From positions 68,457,760 to 68,521,759 of the forward strand of contig CM057005.1 in the NCBI GenBank assembly GCA_029891345.1: a DNA stretch of 64,000 bases, written 5' to 3'. A program made the position numbers and the translations under genes. Each line of letters opens with the position of its first letter. Within the stretch, counting starts at the first letter, position 1. The DNA is from Dryococelus australis (lineage: Eukaryota > Arthropoda > Insecta > Phasmatodea > Phasmatidae). Of the stretch, positions 1 to 10,880 are shown piece after piece. The notes beneath the pieces were generated by a model that saw only the letters and a list, made by a program, of their open reading frames with translations, had not been told where the DNA came from and did no database searches.

Positions 1-1854
1 TAGTTCCCTTAATAATCACACCAAATCTCCAGGCTGGCTACTACACCCGACTCGACGATGAGCCGAATAAACCTGAACTCAAACTACCCGCAATATCTTC
101 AAGACAAGTATGTACTTGCAAGAAATCGACAAGATTCGCGCATCAGGAATAGTCACTCTGTGGGACAGTGTGTGGTGCACCATGTACGCCCAACCTCAGG
201 ACTTCCTATCCGTGACGACAGGTAACGTGGTCTCTGGTGCACCGCTCAACACTTGTGCCCACAGCAGGCAGCCGCGTTCGCGTCGATTTCAGTTTAACTG
301 AGGAGGGACCTGTGCTGGTATGTCATGGTCCTACCTCGATGGCTGTGTGCTCTCTGCCTAACAGGCGAACGTACCAGTTGGTTGACCACGTCGCTCGAGA
401 CATCAAGATTTCAAAAAATAGCAGGTGGACTACACCTACATCAAGCTGCCTAACAGATGGCAGCAAGGGGAAGCCGGATGAAGGAAGACCTCGCCCGCCC
501 TTGAGCAATAACCTGGGGACAACATTCCTTTACAATAGGATTAAGAGCCCCCCCCCCCCTCGTGTCTTCTTTATCTTTCGTCTTTGTACACTTGCTAACA
601 CAGCACGAGTGCTGTATTTTCCTTCTTGGCATGGAGAATGGAGAACCCATCCAGCATGTCTACCATCATGGGTTTACTCCAGCGACCTCGTCAGTTTACC
701 ATGACCCTTCCACGGGCTTACGCTCTAAATTCGAATTGGGAAACCACCGATTGTTTCAGTGAAAAAAGTTTAACAGATTGAATTAGTGCCGTGAAATTAT
801 TCACTGATCGAATAAGTGACGGCCGATTACAGTGGCGAATAAAATATTGTTTTTATTGAATGTAGCCAAATAATTACGTAAAATAAGCGTATTTACGATG
901 GTTTAGTATTTATATTGCGCAATTTACAGTAATAAAAAAAAAACAAGAAAAAAATATTGCAGGTGCGCAGGATCTACCTCACACAGCTTTTCTCTTCGAC
1001 TATAGTTCGTTAACTTACCATTTGAGCTAATACGCAGAGTTGAAATAATGAGAGGAAAATATATGTCATAGTTTTTCCCCGAAATCGTGAAGAATTCAAT
1101 TGTATGAATGACGTAAAAACGGAATGAAAGGCTGCGTGTTCCTATTAACTCATAAAATGGCGTTTTGAAAGACGAAACACATTTTAGAAATTATTTTGTA
1201 TTGGTTGTATTAGTTTATTCGTTGTTAATTCACTTCATACACTTTGTTTAGCGGCCATTTTTAAACGTTGTTTGACGGCTATTTTTACACGCTGTTTAAT
1301 TGATCCATCAGTCAAAAATAAACCACTGAGTAAACAGCAAAAAAATGACGTATCAGTGGAAAATGTCACTGAATCACGCCTACAACCCACTACCCCTCCT
1401 AACTCCAGTAGTTATCCTACTAACATAGGGCGCGCCCGTTCAGGGCCACAAAAAGAAGTTCGAGGAGTAAGCAGCTGTTTCGCTTCTGTATTCCCGAGCA
1501 TTCTGCGACAGGGGGCAAGGGTCCGTGCGGATGGCACTGACGCCGACTAGGGATGTTAGATCGTCAGTACACTGTCATGGTACGGGGCATTGAAATTATG
1601 GTACACTGACACAGAACTATGGTACATTTATAACAAATGTATAACATCAAAATTTTAATGTTTATTTTACTTTCATTACACAACAGTTGTTTGAACGCTG
1701 CACTTCTGATATCAAGTACAAACAAAATACACTCTCTAATTTGCAGATAAATCATAGGTTTTAGCTTTCGACTTAAACGAAGCGCTAAAAACTGACAATC
1801 TTTTATTATACTTTAGAGCCATTAGCTGCATATTTTTACTGTAGTCATATTATG
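1..1854. other. Unassigned DNA, no gene recognised
   Basis: I recognise no gene here. The longest open frame is 155 codons on the plus strand (237-704). Its product has a proline run encoded by a C tract near 550-559, no family motif, and overlapping frames on both strands, so it may be chance. From about 780 onward the DNA is A+T-rich with many stops in all frames. Confidence 0.5.
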
Positions 1855-2092
1855 GCAAGACTGTTCACGGTAAAGTGACCACTTTTGAGGCCATAGTTAC
1901 TTTTTTTCTTTCAGTAATTTTTTAAGCCTTTAATCACAATTTTAAATTAGTATTGTCAATGCAAGTAATAAATACAGTGATTATATTCCATCGCATTCGG
2001 AATTTAACGTCTGAGGCTGCAATAAAATGTATTTATTGGATTTGAGTGAAAATGAGATGATTTTCAAAAGTGCTCATTTACCGTGAATAGCC
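1855..2092 (-). mobile_element. Family B short inverted-repeat element (MITE)
   Basis: The ends are ctgttcacggtaaagtga on the left and gtgaatagcc on the right, and they are inverted copies of each other. The interior matches the 20111, 25849 and 49594 copies in reverse orientation. There is no coding capacity. This is a non-autonomous element of about 240 bp. TA flanks on better copies suggest Tc1/mariner-type mobilisation, which is an inference. Confidence 0.75.
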
Positions 2093-3560
2093 TATACATT
2101 TGCGTACCATGACCATCTCAACATGATACATGGTACACAAGGTCTAATTATGATACAAGTGCCATGAAAATAGTACGTGTAACATCACTGCCGCGGACAG
2201 CTGCGACACCCAGCCGGCTGAGCGGGCGACCTCCAGCGGCCGCGGAGCGCGATGACCTCAGCTGGAGGCGAGCCGCAGGCGAACTGCTTCCATTGGCAGG
2301 GTCTCCGACCTCTGCGGCCTGCTCCTGTGCGGTACAAACCCCTAGACACTGGATAGGAGTAAACAGAACGCTTCGTTTCTTTACGATTCGGTTTTGTTTA
2401 ATTGCCCAGTGCAATATCAAAGCGGAACATTATTTCAATTTATTGATATAATGCAATAATGCTTATCGTTTTATAAATATTTTTAAACGGAATTGAAAAT
2501 AAAAAATATAGTTATATTGATTCAATTGTAGAGACTGAGTACAATTATTTATATAAATCCACATTTCTTTTCACAATGTTGGTGGTGATGTGAGCGTTTC
2601 ATGTCGTATGGCCGTGCATTGTCGATTACGTGAACTAGTTGAGTGTTTTAGCAACGTTTTGGCGTTGTGTACAGACACTTTACAGTTCACAGTGGCCGTT
2701 TATTTTTGGATGTAATTCTACGTATTGTAAATGTGAATATTGAACACATTTTTATTAAAATGGGTGGAATTAGACGGTTGAAATGTTACACAGAAAACTG
2801 GCCACGTGTAGTAGTGCCAACCCGTGAACATATTATTTTTTGTTTTGACATTGGCACATTTGCACCGGGCAAAAAAAAAAAGCGTTCCACTGCTTTGCCT
2901 TGAGTGACGTCTCTGGTACTTGCATGCTGGTCGTGCGGTGGCACGGCCTGCTCTGCTGCTGCCAGTCTAGCCCTCCAGCACATGTTGCTGCTCCCCGCCT
3001 CACGAGCGCAACACGCGCGCAAAATGCACAACCTCGCGGTTTATTTTCTACGCGAATCTCTCGCACACGGCAGACCTCGTACGAGAGCACGAAAATATGG
3101 CGTGTCCTGTTTTGTCCACGCAAATGTTAAGAAACCAGCAACTTGAGTATCGCGGTCCTCCTACGCTGGTCACATTCCCAGTCGAGGCTGTTCACTGTAA
3201 CAGAGCACTTTTGAAAGCCTTGCTCAAGGCGGATTCCCACCAGCCATCCTGGATTTATCGCTTTTTCGCCAAGGCTTCTATTTCAGAGGGGTATTAAAAT
3301 TTCCCGCACGACATATCCAAAATAACAGCTTCCCAAACTTTATGGAACTGCCACAGCTTCGCTACATTTATTAATTTTTAGCTGGTGACTGTCGAGGCGA
3401 AACGCGAGATTATTTCTTGTGTACGATTCCAAAGGCGACATCAACTGTAATCAAGAAATACTGACCTTAGATAATGCACTAGGCAATGCTCTGTGTTCTG
3501 GCATAAAAAAAAAATTGTATTTCCAGAGTATGGCAAAAATTCCATAAATCAAAGATGGCG
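2093..3560. other. Unassigned DNA with two GC-rich blocks
   Basis: Blocks at about 2185-2345 and 2890-3110 are much richer in G+C and CpG than their surroundings. The minus frame over 2148-2420 is open and could be read as an exon after a possible acceptor (ccgcacag), but I recognise no protein family. The blocks could be exon remnants, promoter-like CpG islands or repeat fragments. The rest shows nothing recognisable. Confidence 0.3.
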
Positions 3561-3785
3561 GGTGGGAATCTGCCTTTAGGCCCCCGTCTACCTACAGTAG
3601 CTCTCTCTTCCGCGTCTGAGGCCGAGAAGCACGGAAACGGTAAGGGCGACACTGCCACGCGCGTCAAATGCGCCATCGCCGCTAAGCCCAAGATTCAACT
3701 GGCGCGCAGTGTTCTCGTCGTACCTACGGGACTTTTAGCGGTGATCCTATTATTTTATTGGTGGAACGTCCGAAGGACGGTTTAA
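3561..3785 (+). repeat. Dispersed repeat D, copy 1
   Basis: A segment containing gaggccgagaagc and taagggcgacactgcc is shared, with divergence, with 8060-8130 and 10030-10160. The similarity to the 10030 copy continues through gcgcagtgttctcgtcgt. The 76-codon plus frame here (3555-3785) is probably incidental. No ends or coding function could be assigned. Confidence 0.5.
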
Positions 3786-3999
3786 TGCAGGGCCCTTGAG
3801 TAGTGGTGTCTGACGCGTATATTTTCAGCTACAACACTTCGAAAATGCCGTTTTTAGTCGTTTTTGAGAACTCTGAAATTGAGTTTCTAACGTGCGTAAC
3901 GTCCTGAAAGCACTAAACAGCCCTCGTCTGATGTGTTGTTTTTGTACTGCAACACATTTCAACGCTATGTATGCGAGAACATTATCATATGCTTGTATA

Positions 4000-4421
4000 G
4001 GATGTTCACGGTAAAATGAGCACTTTTGAAAGCCCTGCTTGAGATCTACTTGTATGTTCACTGTGTATTCTTCTGCCTTATGTAACATTAACATTGCCGT
4101 GGACCTCATCACTTTATTCATGCATCGGCCAAGTGACGGTGAAATTGTTAGAAAAATAAAAATTTGGAAAACTGGCAATTTTTACACTTACGGTGCATTT
4201 AAATAAACAGAAAAGGAAAGAAATAATTTAAGTTATCACAAATGGTTACCTGGTTACCTAACACTTTTTATTCGACGTTAAATATGGAATTACTTTCGTC
4301 CATCGTTACCAACTTTACTGGGCCCATGTCCCCCAGTGAGCCCGTTGAAATATACGCAGGCACGGGCAATTACATTTTTCTAAGGTTGATCTCAAAAGTG
4401 CTCACTTTATCGTGAACAGCC
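4000..4421 (+). mobile_element. Family A inverted-repeat element, full length
   Basis: It starts after TA with ggatgttcacggtaaaatg and ends cgtgaacagcc; the ends are inverted repeats of about 30 bp. The interior matches other family A copies along its length, including the recurring block ttaccaactttactgggc. About 422 bp, non-coding. A second, decayed copy follows directly. Confidence 0.85.
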
Positions 4422-4756
4422 TTTATGCACATTTCGTATTCTTCCACTAATTGTAAAATTAGCATTGCGTGGGTTGATCACTTCATTAATTCGCTGGTCG
4501 AGTGAAACTTAGAAATTATGTAGATATGAATTCTAAAATATTGCTGTTCTTATAAACTTTTATGCATTAAAAACAGGACGTAAAAGTAATCACCTTAGTA
4601 TTCACAAATGTTTACAGCTTTAATAAATGGAAATGTCCTTTCAGTTATTGCCTGAGTTATCGGGCACATGCCAGTCAATACGCCTGTTAAAATATATTTA
4701 CATAGGACAGCGACTTTTTTCTAAGGTTGATTTTAAAGGCGCTCGATTAATGGTAA
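4422..4756 (+). mobile_element. Family A element, decayed and joined in tandem
   Basis: Directly after the preceding copy the family A interior starts again in the same orientation (cgtattcttccactaattg, then ctaaggttgattttaaa), without its left inverted repeat and with an eroded right end before a poly(A) run. This makes a head-to-tail dimer. Confidence 0.7.
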
Positions 4757-5270
4757 AAAAAAAAAAAAAAGAAACAATTTAAGTGCTGCGAAGACTAATA
4801 TCTGGCAACACGCGCCCGATCAAAAAGGCTTCGTATTTTAAAAGGAATGAATTGGAGCTGAGATAGTTAGAATTTAATAAAGTTGCTTCGTATTATTTAG
4901 TATACACAATATTGATATAACACCAAGTGTATCAAATAAGAATTTAAAGGGGGCTATGAATTACTCTCTTTCAAGGAGACGTTTTGCTAAAACGTTTTTT
5001 TTTTGTGCGATGCGTCACTCGTTTCATATGGGATTTGCTTACCCAACAATTTGTTTCAAATTGCCTGAGGCATATCCAAAAACGTAAAGGATGGACGACC
5101 TAATAAAATATTAAACAACTAATTTCAATTTATGAATTAATTTACAATAGTATAACAAAAACAGAGTTATTATTTCTAAATGCAATTGTATCCATATTAA
5201 CACTTAAATTGAAAGCAACTTTTATGTTAGTTTCAATCATAATTTAAGTTCTAATCAGAGCCATACTATA
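4757..5270. other. Unassigned A+T-rich DNA
   Basis: It begins with a 15-A run and is A+T-rich throughout. No gene, terminal repeat or RNA gene is recognised. Confidence 0.5.
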
Positions 5271-5878
5271 GGGTGGTCCACATGCCTTATCTTCAGAAAA
5301 CTTTTAGGCACCCGTACATAACCAGTAAAAACGCAATGCAATCCAATCCAATCCATCATAAGGTATGCCAATAATCAGACGCTGTCGGAGTGTCGATAAC
5401 CCCTCAAGCAATCTTGCGTATGCTGAATGTCGTTTGTTCATGTCAGTATCGCTTAGCTCATTGACAGCTGTTGGCCTAAAGAATTTCAATCCAAGATCAT
5501 TTTTCATGTGTCTTAATATCGTGGTTATTGAGATTGCAAGCGCGGATGCTCGTTTCCGCAGTGACATCTTGGGTGATCGGAGCACACAGATGTCGCCACC
5601 GTCGCACATGTGTCCTGTCGCGAGGTTGTTCGTCCTGTCTTCTGCTTGTCTTTAGTTGTTCCCTTCAGAAACAGCTTGTATCCCCAGTGTAGTATTGTCC
5701 TCTCAGTCTTTGTGCAATCGTCTCGTAAAGACTCGTCGCGCATCCCCTATGCTCTTTCCAGTATGTGGACGTTCGTATGCTCAAACACTCAACAAGCTCG
5801 TGTCGGCCATCTGACAGAGAATGAAGTGTCATACACAACCTCAATGAAAATTAAGGGGGTGACAACACATTTGGACCA
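5271..5878 (-). mobile_element. Short mariner-superfamily element with transposase N-terminal relic
   Basis: The element lies between TA dinucleotides. Its ends are gggtggtccacatgcc and, inverted at the right, acacatttggacca. On the minus strand two overlapping frames (about 5743-5525 and 5609-5304) carry remnants of a helix-turn-helix transposase N-terminus. There is a stretch resembling a linker (TGRTTSRQ), then RSPKMSLRKRASALAIS, which fits the arginine- and serine-rich helix of IS630/mariner-type transposases. No catalytic D residues are present, so it is an internally deleted pseudogene. Right-end-like sequences recur at 31405-31495. Confidence 0.6.
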
Positions 5879-6391
5879 TATTGAACTTACAACCAAGCTC
5901 CGCTACAAATTCACAGGATGTTTCTAACTTACTCCGACAGCCAAACGTCGGCTGCAGGTTAATCACGAAAAAAAGTGAAAACATATATCAAACCACTGGT
6001 TCAAAGTAAATCATCCTAAGTACATTACATGTGTTTCGAGTTGGAGCTAAATCACTACTTTATTTCAACTGGAGAAGAAACAGTCACATGGATAATGTGT
6101 CAAGTTAGTGACATGCAGGTTAGCAATCAATCTTTGAAATCCCAATTATGCTACAGCATCATGGAGATTAAGTGGAAGCAGTAACCGTGATTATATTATT
6201 GAAATAATTTGAAGACCGCGACAGCCCTGTGTTGTTTAGTTTACAGATATTTGTTTCGTTGCACATTACCCAGACACTCAACATAACATCTTAAAAATTT
6301 TCTCCAATATTTGTAATAAACTAGTATTTTAGGTCCAACTTCAAATATGTGTGCCGCTCTTAGGATCACTAGACCAAAAGTCGCATATATG
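5879..6391. other. Unassigned DNA
   Basis: No gene, RNA or repeat with clear ends is seen. Confidence 0.5.
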
Positions 6392-6805
6392 TACAGTATG
6401 TTCGGAAATTAGACGCCCAAACTACGGGAGGCGATTCCTTATACGAAAATAAAAAAGGAAAATATATAGGACACCATATACTTAAACGAAATATTAAAGT
6501 AGATACGAGGCTATGGAAACTGGGTTTCGAAAACATATTTTTGCCGAATGCATTGTACAATGCCTACAAAGTCCGCAGCAAAAAGGTGATCTACGATTAC
6601 CATCTTGCAGATACACATGCGTCAGCTGGCGTCCTCGGTCTGTGAACACTGTTCGGATTGAGGAAGTGATACGTCAGCACATCAACCACGTTTTCTTCAC
6701 CAGTACACGCATATATATGTGTGTGTGTATCTCTTCATATAAGATCTAATTCTGTAACTAACCCGCAGCCGAAGTTTGGCGGTCTAATTTAATACATCCT
6801 GTGTA
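6392..6805. mobile_element. Family E inverted-repeat element, copy 1
   Basis: Left end tacagtatgttcgg with an adjacent cgggaggcgattcct; right end gtttggcggtctaattt then tacatcctgtgta. Both match the outer parts of the 25453-25844 copy, but the middle is different. Non-coding; about 414 bp. The termini suggest a mariner-type DNA element. Confidence 0.6.
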
Positions 6806-7600
6806 ATATCATGAATCTCCAGTGTCACGCATTTACATTACCCGAATGTCAGTTTCCCACGCACCAAGTCCCACTTCCTTACGTTGCAGCAAGTGAAGTC
6901 TCAGTCTGCTCTCCCGATGGTCGGCTAATGCGCCGTCACCCGTCATCCCACACACGCGGCACTAAATGTCATTCAAAGAATGTCGACAAAGCATTATGTA
7001 GTGAGGGCGAGGTCGACAGGGAAGAGAAAAAGGTGTTGGAAGAAGGGGGGTGCGGGGGGGGGGGGGGGGGGTGGCGGAGGCGAAGCAGCCGCTCGTAGTA
7101 ATAACTTTCGCAGTGGGAGATTTCGTTTGTTTTCGAGGCTCGGCGCACGCGAAGTGCTTGTAACTCTAGAGTCATGACTCGAACACACTAATTATAATAA
7201 TACTTTAAGATGCGGTAATCCGAAAATGCAGTATCCCACCTTAACACCCCCCCTTTTTTTTTTAGGTGGTTCAAAATAATGTTCGCGGTGTGCGAGTTGT
7301 CTTGAAGGTGGACTGGCTTTAAATGCGATTTCGTTCGAAAACTTTGTGAGTACATACGGTAGTTACTTCTAAACAGATCGCAATACAGTCGCGCGCCAGG
7401 TAGGTGAAATGCCTACGGACCCTCCCGACCCAAAACTGTGGATTCAGAGCTGGAGTCGTGGAGTCTGTCAAAACAGCTTCTCAGAGTAAAACTCAATTAT
7501 GGAACTCATTTTTGTATTACATTCAGTATTTTGTTGCATATGTACTTGTACTAAAATTTAAAACATTTTCTCTTGGGGAAAAATTTTGAAATTTAAATTT
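6806..7600. other. Unassigned DNA with long G tract
   Basis: An 18-G run sits at 7054-7071. It produces poly-glycine or poly-proline frames on opposite strands that should not be taken as proteins. I recognise no gene. Confidence 0.5.
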
Positions 7601-7624
7601 CACACACACACACGCACGCACGCA

Positions 7625-7662
<38 letters not shown>

Positions 7663-7686
7663 CTGTGTGCGCTCGCGTGCGTGTGT
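7601..7686. repeat. Compound CA/CGCA/TA microsatellite with inverted symmetry
   Basis: Runs of CA, then CGCA, then about 32 bp of TA, are followed by tgtgtgcgctcgcgtgcg, which is roughly the inverted complement of the left side. The tract could form an AT-rich hairpin. Confidence 0.85.
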
Positions 7687-8210
7687 TATTTTGTAAAATT
7701 ATTTTTTTTATTCGCCCAATGATGATATAACGCCCTAATTATTGGGTTTAGAATCTGAACAGAAGGCGAACTATTAAGTCGGAGAGCGGAAAAATTGAAG
7801 CGTATGAATCTGGAGTTCGGTATACCTGCTCCGCAGCCTTCGCCTACCTGGAAAGATTTTGCTCGTTCAGACACTGAAGAGAGATCGCGACATGCGCATT
7901 AACTCTCAACTGATACTTCGTGCAGCATGCAGTAGCCACAGGAATTCAAGCAGCCCCCCCCCCCCTAGTTATTTTTGGCGATAATTATTTATCCTCGAAA
8001 CAACTTCAAAATCTCTGCCAGAGCTAGTTTTTTTCCTTAGACCTCGACCGGAGTACGAGGCGTCCGCCTACCTGGGACTATTTCCCGCGTTCGAGGTCGA
8101 GAAGTGAGCGAGCGATAAGTGTTAAGGCCCTTCTACAATGAGCTGGTAGATTGCGGGTCGGTGCCATTCTGAATTCTGACTGGTTTACCCGCTGTGACTT
8201 CCGTAAAAGT
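7687..8210. repeat. Unassigned DNA carrying dispersed repeat D, copy 2
   Basis: Within this stretch, 8060-8130 holds gttcgaggtcgagaagtg and agcgagcgataag, matching repeat D at 3561 and 10030. The remainder, including a C tract at 7956-7967, shows no gene. Confidence 0.45.
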
Positions 8211-8361
8211 AAAAGTACAAATAAATAAGAAACAAAGTATTTTTATGTTGGCAAAAGTATAAAACTCTTAATTTAGGAAAACTACCAAGCATGTCATACA
8301 CAGGGTGATTTTTCAAAGGTTTGATTCAAAAAGTGAAGAAAAAAAAACCGCGCATAGACTA
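8211..8361 (+). mobile_element. Family C element, right-end fragment
   Basis: The last 150 bp of family C are present: gtataaaactctta, then ttttcaaaggtttgattc, then the terminal accgcgcatagactata. The left two thirds are missing. Confidence 0.65.
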
Positions 8362-8696
8362 TAATTATCTCGTTTATCGTCATCACGCAGGTCTTAAGAA
8401 GCCTCTGGCTGCGAGGGCCTGGACCGCGCGTTGCCAAGGACGCAAGATTCAAGGCGACCACGACCCGCGATCGCCCGCGCAGCCGAACAGACTATTTGCG
8501 AGGCATGACAGCGGCTCGCCATACTCCTCAATTGAGCTTCAATTGTCCGCTGGCTGCGACCTCTGGGCCCCCGCCTACCGCCGCCTCCTGCTCGCCACAC
8601 GATACCAGACTCAGATCAAGCCGCCGCCGCCAGACAAGTTCACGCCTAAACCAGACAAACCGCTCCACACTGGCGATGGTGCGATCAAGATGTGCA
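8362..8696. other. GC-rich block of unknown nature
   Basis: About 300 bp of high G+C and CpG content in an A+T-rich region. It is open in a plus frame (8321-8710) and a minus frame (8394-8600), with no family motif. It could be an exon or CpG-island remnant, or an unrecognised repeat. Confidence 0.25.
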
Positions 8697-9532
8697 GGCT
8701 GTTACGGTAAAATAAGCACTTCTGAAAGACCTACTAAGATATACTTGTACGTACGTTGTGTATTATTCCGTCTTATGTAAGATTAACAATTTCACGTTAT
8801 CTTCGGTCTTTTATGAAGCCCTACTAAAGTTCTACTGCCAGGATATTCCTCCGCCTCGTGCAAACTAAGCTCAACTAAGTCTGGAAGATTACACCAGAGG
8901 GACAACGCATCGGATTCGTGTGCACTCTGTTGTAACAGTATTTTGTATAAGAACCATTTATTATTAGGCGCTACCAACATACCTATGTTCTCCCTGATTT
9001 TTTATTCAAATTATTTATAAATGAAGCATTGTAATTTATAAATAAAATATGAACATCATTTAATTTTTACAGGGAAAGAAGTGAATGTTTGAACACTAGT
9101 ATAAAACGCTTGTGAAACATGGCATATTTAGGAAATAACTACACAAATCATACATGGAGAGATTTTTCAAAGATCTGATTGAAAAAGGCCGAAGAAACCG
9201 TGAATGGACTATATGGGCCTCGTCACTTTATTCATGTGTCGGTCAATTGAAACGGTGAAATTATTAGAAAAGTAAATATTTTACGAATCTGCTCATTTTT
9301 ACACTCCGATGCATTACAAAAAGTAGAAAGCAAAAGAAATAATTAAAATTATCAGAAATGGTAACCTAACACTTTGTATTCAACGTTAAGATACGGAAGT
9401 ACTTCCCATCTCCATCGTTACCAACTTTACTGGGCGCATGTCACTCAGGGTGCCCGTTAAAATATATGCAGGTACGAGCAGTGACTTTTTTCTAAGGTTG
9501 ATTTCGAAAGTGCTCTCTTTATCGTGAACAGC
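8697..9532 (+). mobile_element. Family A element split by a family C insertion
   Basis: The left part (8697 to about 8785) begins ggctgttacggtaaaataag. The right part (from about 9212) resumes at the matching interior position (gggcctcgtcactttattc) and ends atcgtgaacagc. Removing the intervening C element restores a family A element of about 410 bp. Confidence 0.8.
8785..9211 (+). mobile_element. Family C element, full length, nested in family A
   Basis: The left end resembles the family C terminus (ttcacgttatcttcgg) and the right end is gaagaaaccgtgaatggact, its inverse. The interior holds the family blocks ttcctccgcctcgtgc and gtataaaacgcttgtgaaac. Non-coding. Confidence 0.8.
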
Positions 9533-9535
9533 ATG

Positions 9536-10880
9536 TTTGGTGTTACTGCGTCACTGCTGCTGTAATGCGGTTTCAAAGTTCGTCCAGTGTTGCAGGAAGA
9601 GGCGGCACATAAACCTAATTCTTCACAAACCTCCCCAAGGAAAAAAAATCACACAGTGACATCAGGTGACCTTGGTGGCCAGCAGGTTCCTTAAAGCCGA
9701 TCAATCGGTGCGGAAAAGCTCGTTGTTCAGGAATGTTCGATTTCGCAAGTGCCAGTGCGGTGGTGCTCCGTCCTGCTGGAAAATCAAATCAGCGGAATCC
9801 ACCTGTAAATGCGGGAAAAGCCAGTTCTGCAACATTTGCAGGTATAAGATCCCCGTGGCAGCGATAGTGTTGCCAGGAAAAAAAGAATGGGCCATAAACC
9901 TTTCCTCGGGAAACGGCGCGGAACACATTAACTTTATGGGAGTCTCTGTGGAGCTCGACTACGGCATGTGGGCGTTGTGATCCCCATAGCAGTGCACTGA
10001 AGTGTGGCCTCGTCACTGAACATTAAGGGGACTATGTAGCTGCGCGTCCAAGGTCAAGAAGCGAGGAAGCGATAAGGGCGACACTATCACGCACGCCTAG
10101 CGCCTCATCGCTCCTACGCGCAAGGAGTGCAGTGTTTCCGTCGTAACGCTGTACTGTGCAAATTAGATCCGTAACACACGGTGTTTATTACACGCGATGA
10201 AAGCCCATAGGTTAAACTACGTCCGTATCTTTGCACTTTTCTCTTGCCGCATAAGGAAACTGCAAAGGCAAGTTTTAAAAGTGCGACATTTGACCATTTT
10301 CACGCATTTTCTCCTACTCTTAATATGACAAAACTTCCATAACTTTTATTTGCCGAGATACGTGTTTACGTGCAAACAACGATTTCACAGAAAACGTTTC
10401 AGTACACAGGACTCTTAAGAAAAGCGTCGTCTTCCATTTCCTTTTCGAGAATGAATGCACAAAACGCTACACGTCGATTGTTTTATCACCTTGGAGTAGG
10501 GCGCGTGCCAGTTCATTCAATACTCTCTCTTTCGAATAACAAACGCCGACGCAAAACACTCCAGACCGCCTATGGGGAATGACTAGCTCTCGACTGGCAC
10601 GAAAGGAAGACTTTCGTGAACTACATACAAAACTCTTTTGGATCCACCCAACGTCTTCGTCAGAAACACAGGGGCGACCTGTTAATTTCCCCTTACACAA
10701 ACAACCTGTTTATCGAAACTGCTCGTGCCAACGTCGAATTCTCTGAGCAGTAGGGGGTGCAGTGTTGTAGTCTCGCCGAAAATCACGTCGTACAGTTAGT
10801 TGCCACAGGTTTGCAACTGCTGAACTGGAGAACGCAAAAGGCTTTCTGTTGTGGGGTTCGTCATTCTGACGATAATTTAT
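9536..10880 (-). pseudogene. Mariner-superfamily transposase relic, split by an insertion
   Basis: Read on the minus strand, this gives nearly the whole order of an IS630/Tc1/mariner-type transposase. The N-terminal part (about 10870-10700) has NTAPPTAQRIRRWHEQF. It is followed by TGRPCVSDEDV and SFRASRELVIPH (helix-turn-helix region, 10690-10540) and KEMEDDAFL near 10430. After an insertion (about 10026-10405) come LMFSDEA (10025), KVYGPFFF, the second catalytic Asp in FQQDGAPPHW (about 9780), and RSPDVTV near 9680 with a candidate third Asp. Several frameshifts and stops, for example before TGCLCKGK, show it is dead. In life it would have been a nuclear cut-and-paste transposase of about 345 residues. 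Terminal repeats were not identified. Confidence 0.75.
10026..10405. repeat. Insertion inside the transposase relic, carrying repeat D copy 3
   Basis: The transposase reading stops at about 10405 and resumes at about 10025. The intervening DNA includes gaagcgaggaagcgataag, shared with repeat D at 3561 and 8060. No inverted repeat or coding content could be assigned. Confidence 0.5.

Noticed and set aside
237..704. 155-codon protein-coding gene near the window start
   Set aside because: No recognised motif, overlapping frames on both strands, and a proline run from a C tract; left as unassigned.
6969..7188. Proline- or glycine-rich small proteins on both strands
   Set aside because: They come from the 18-base G run and overlap each other.
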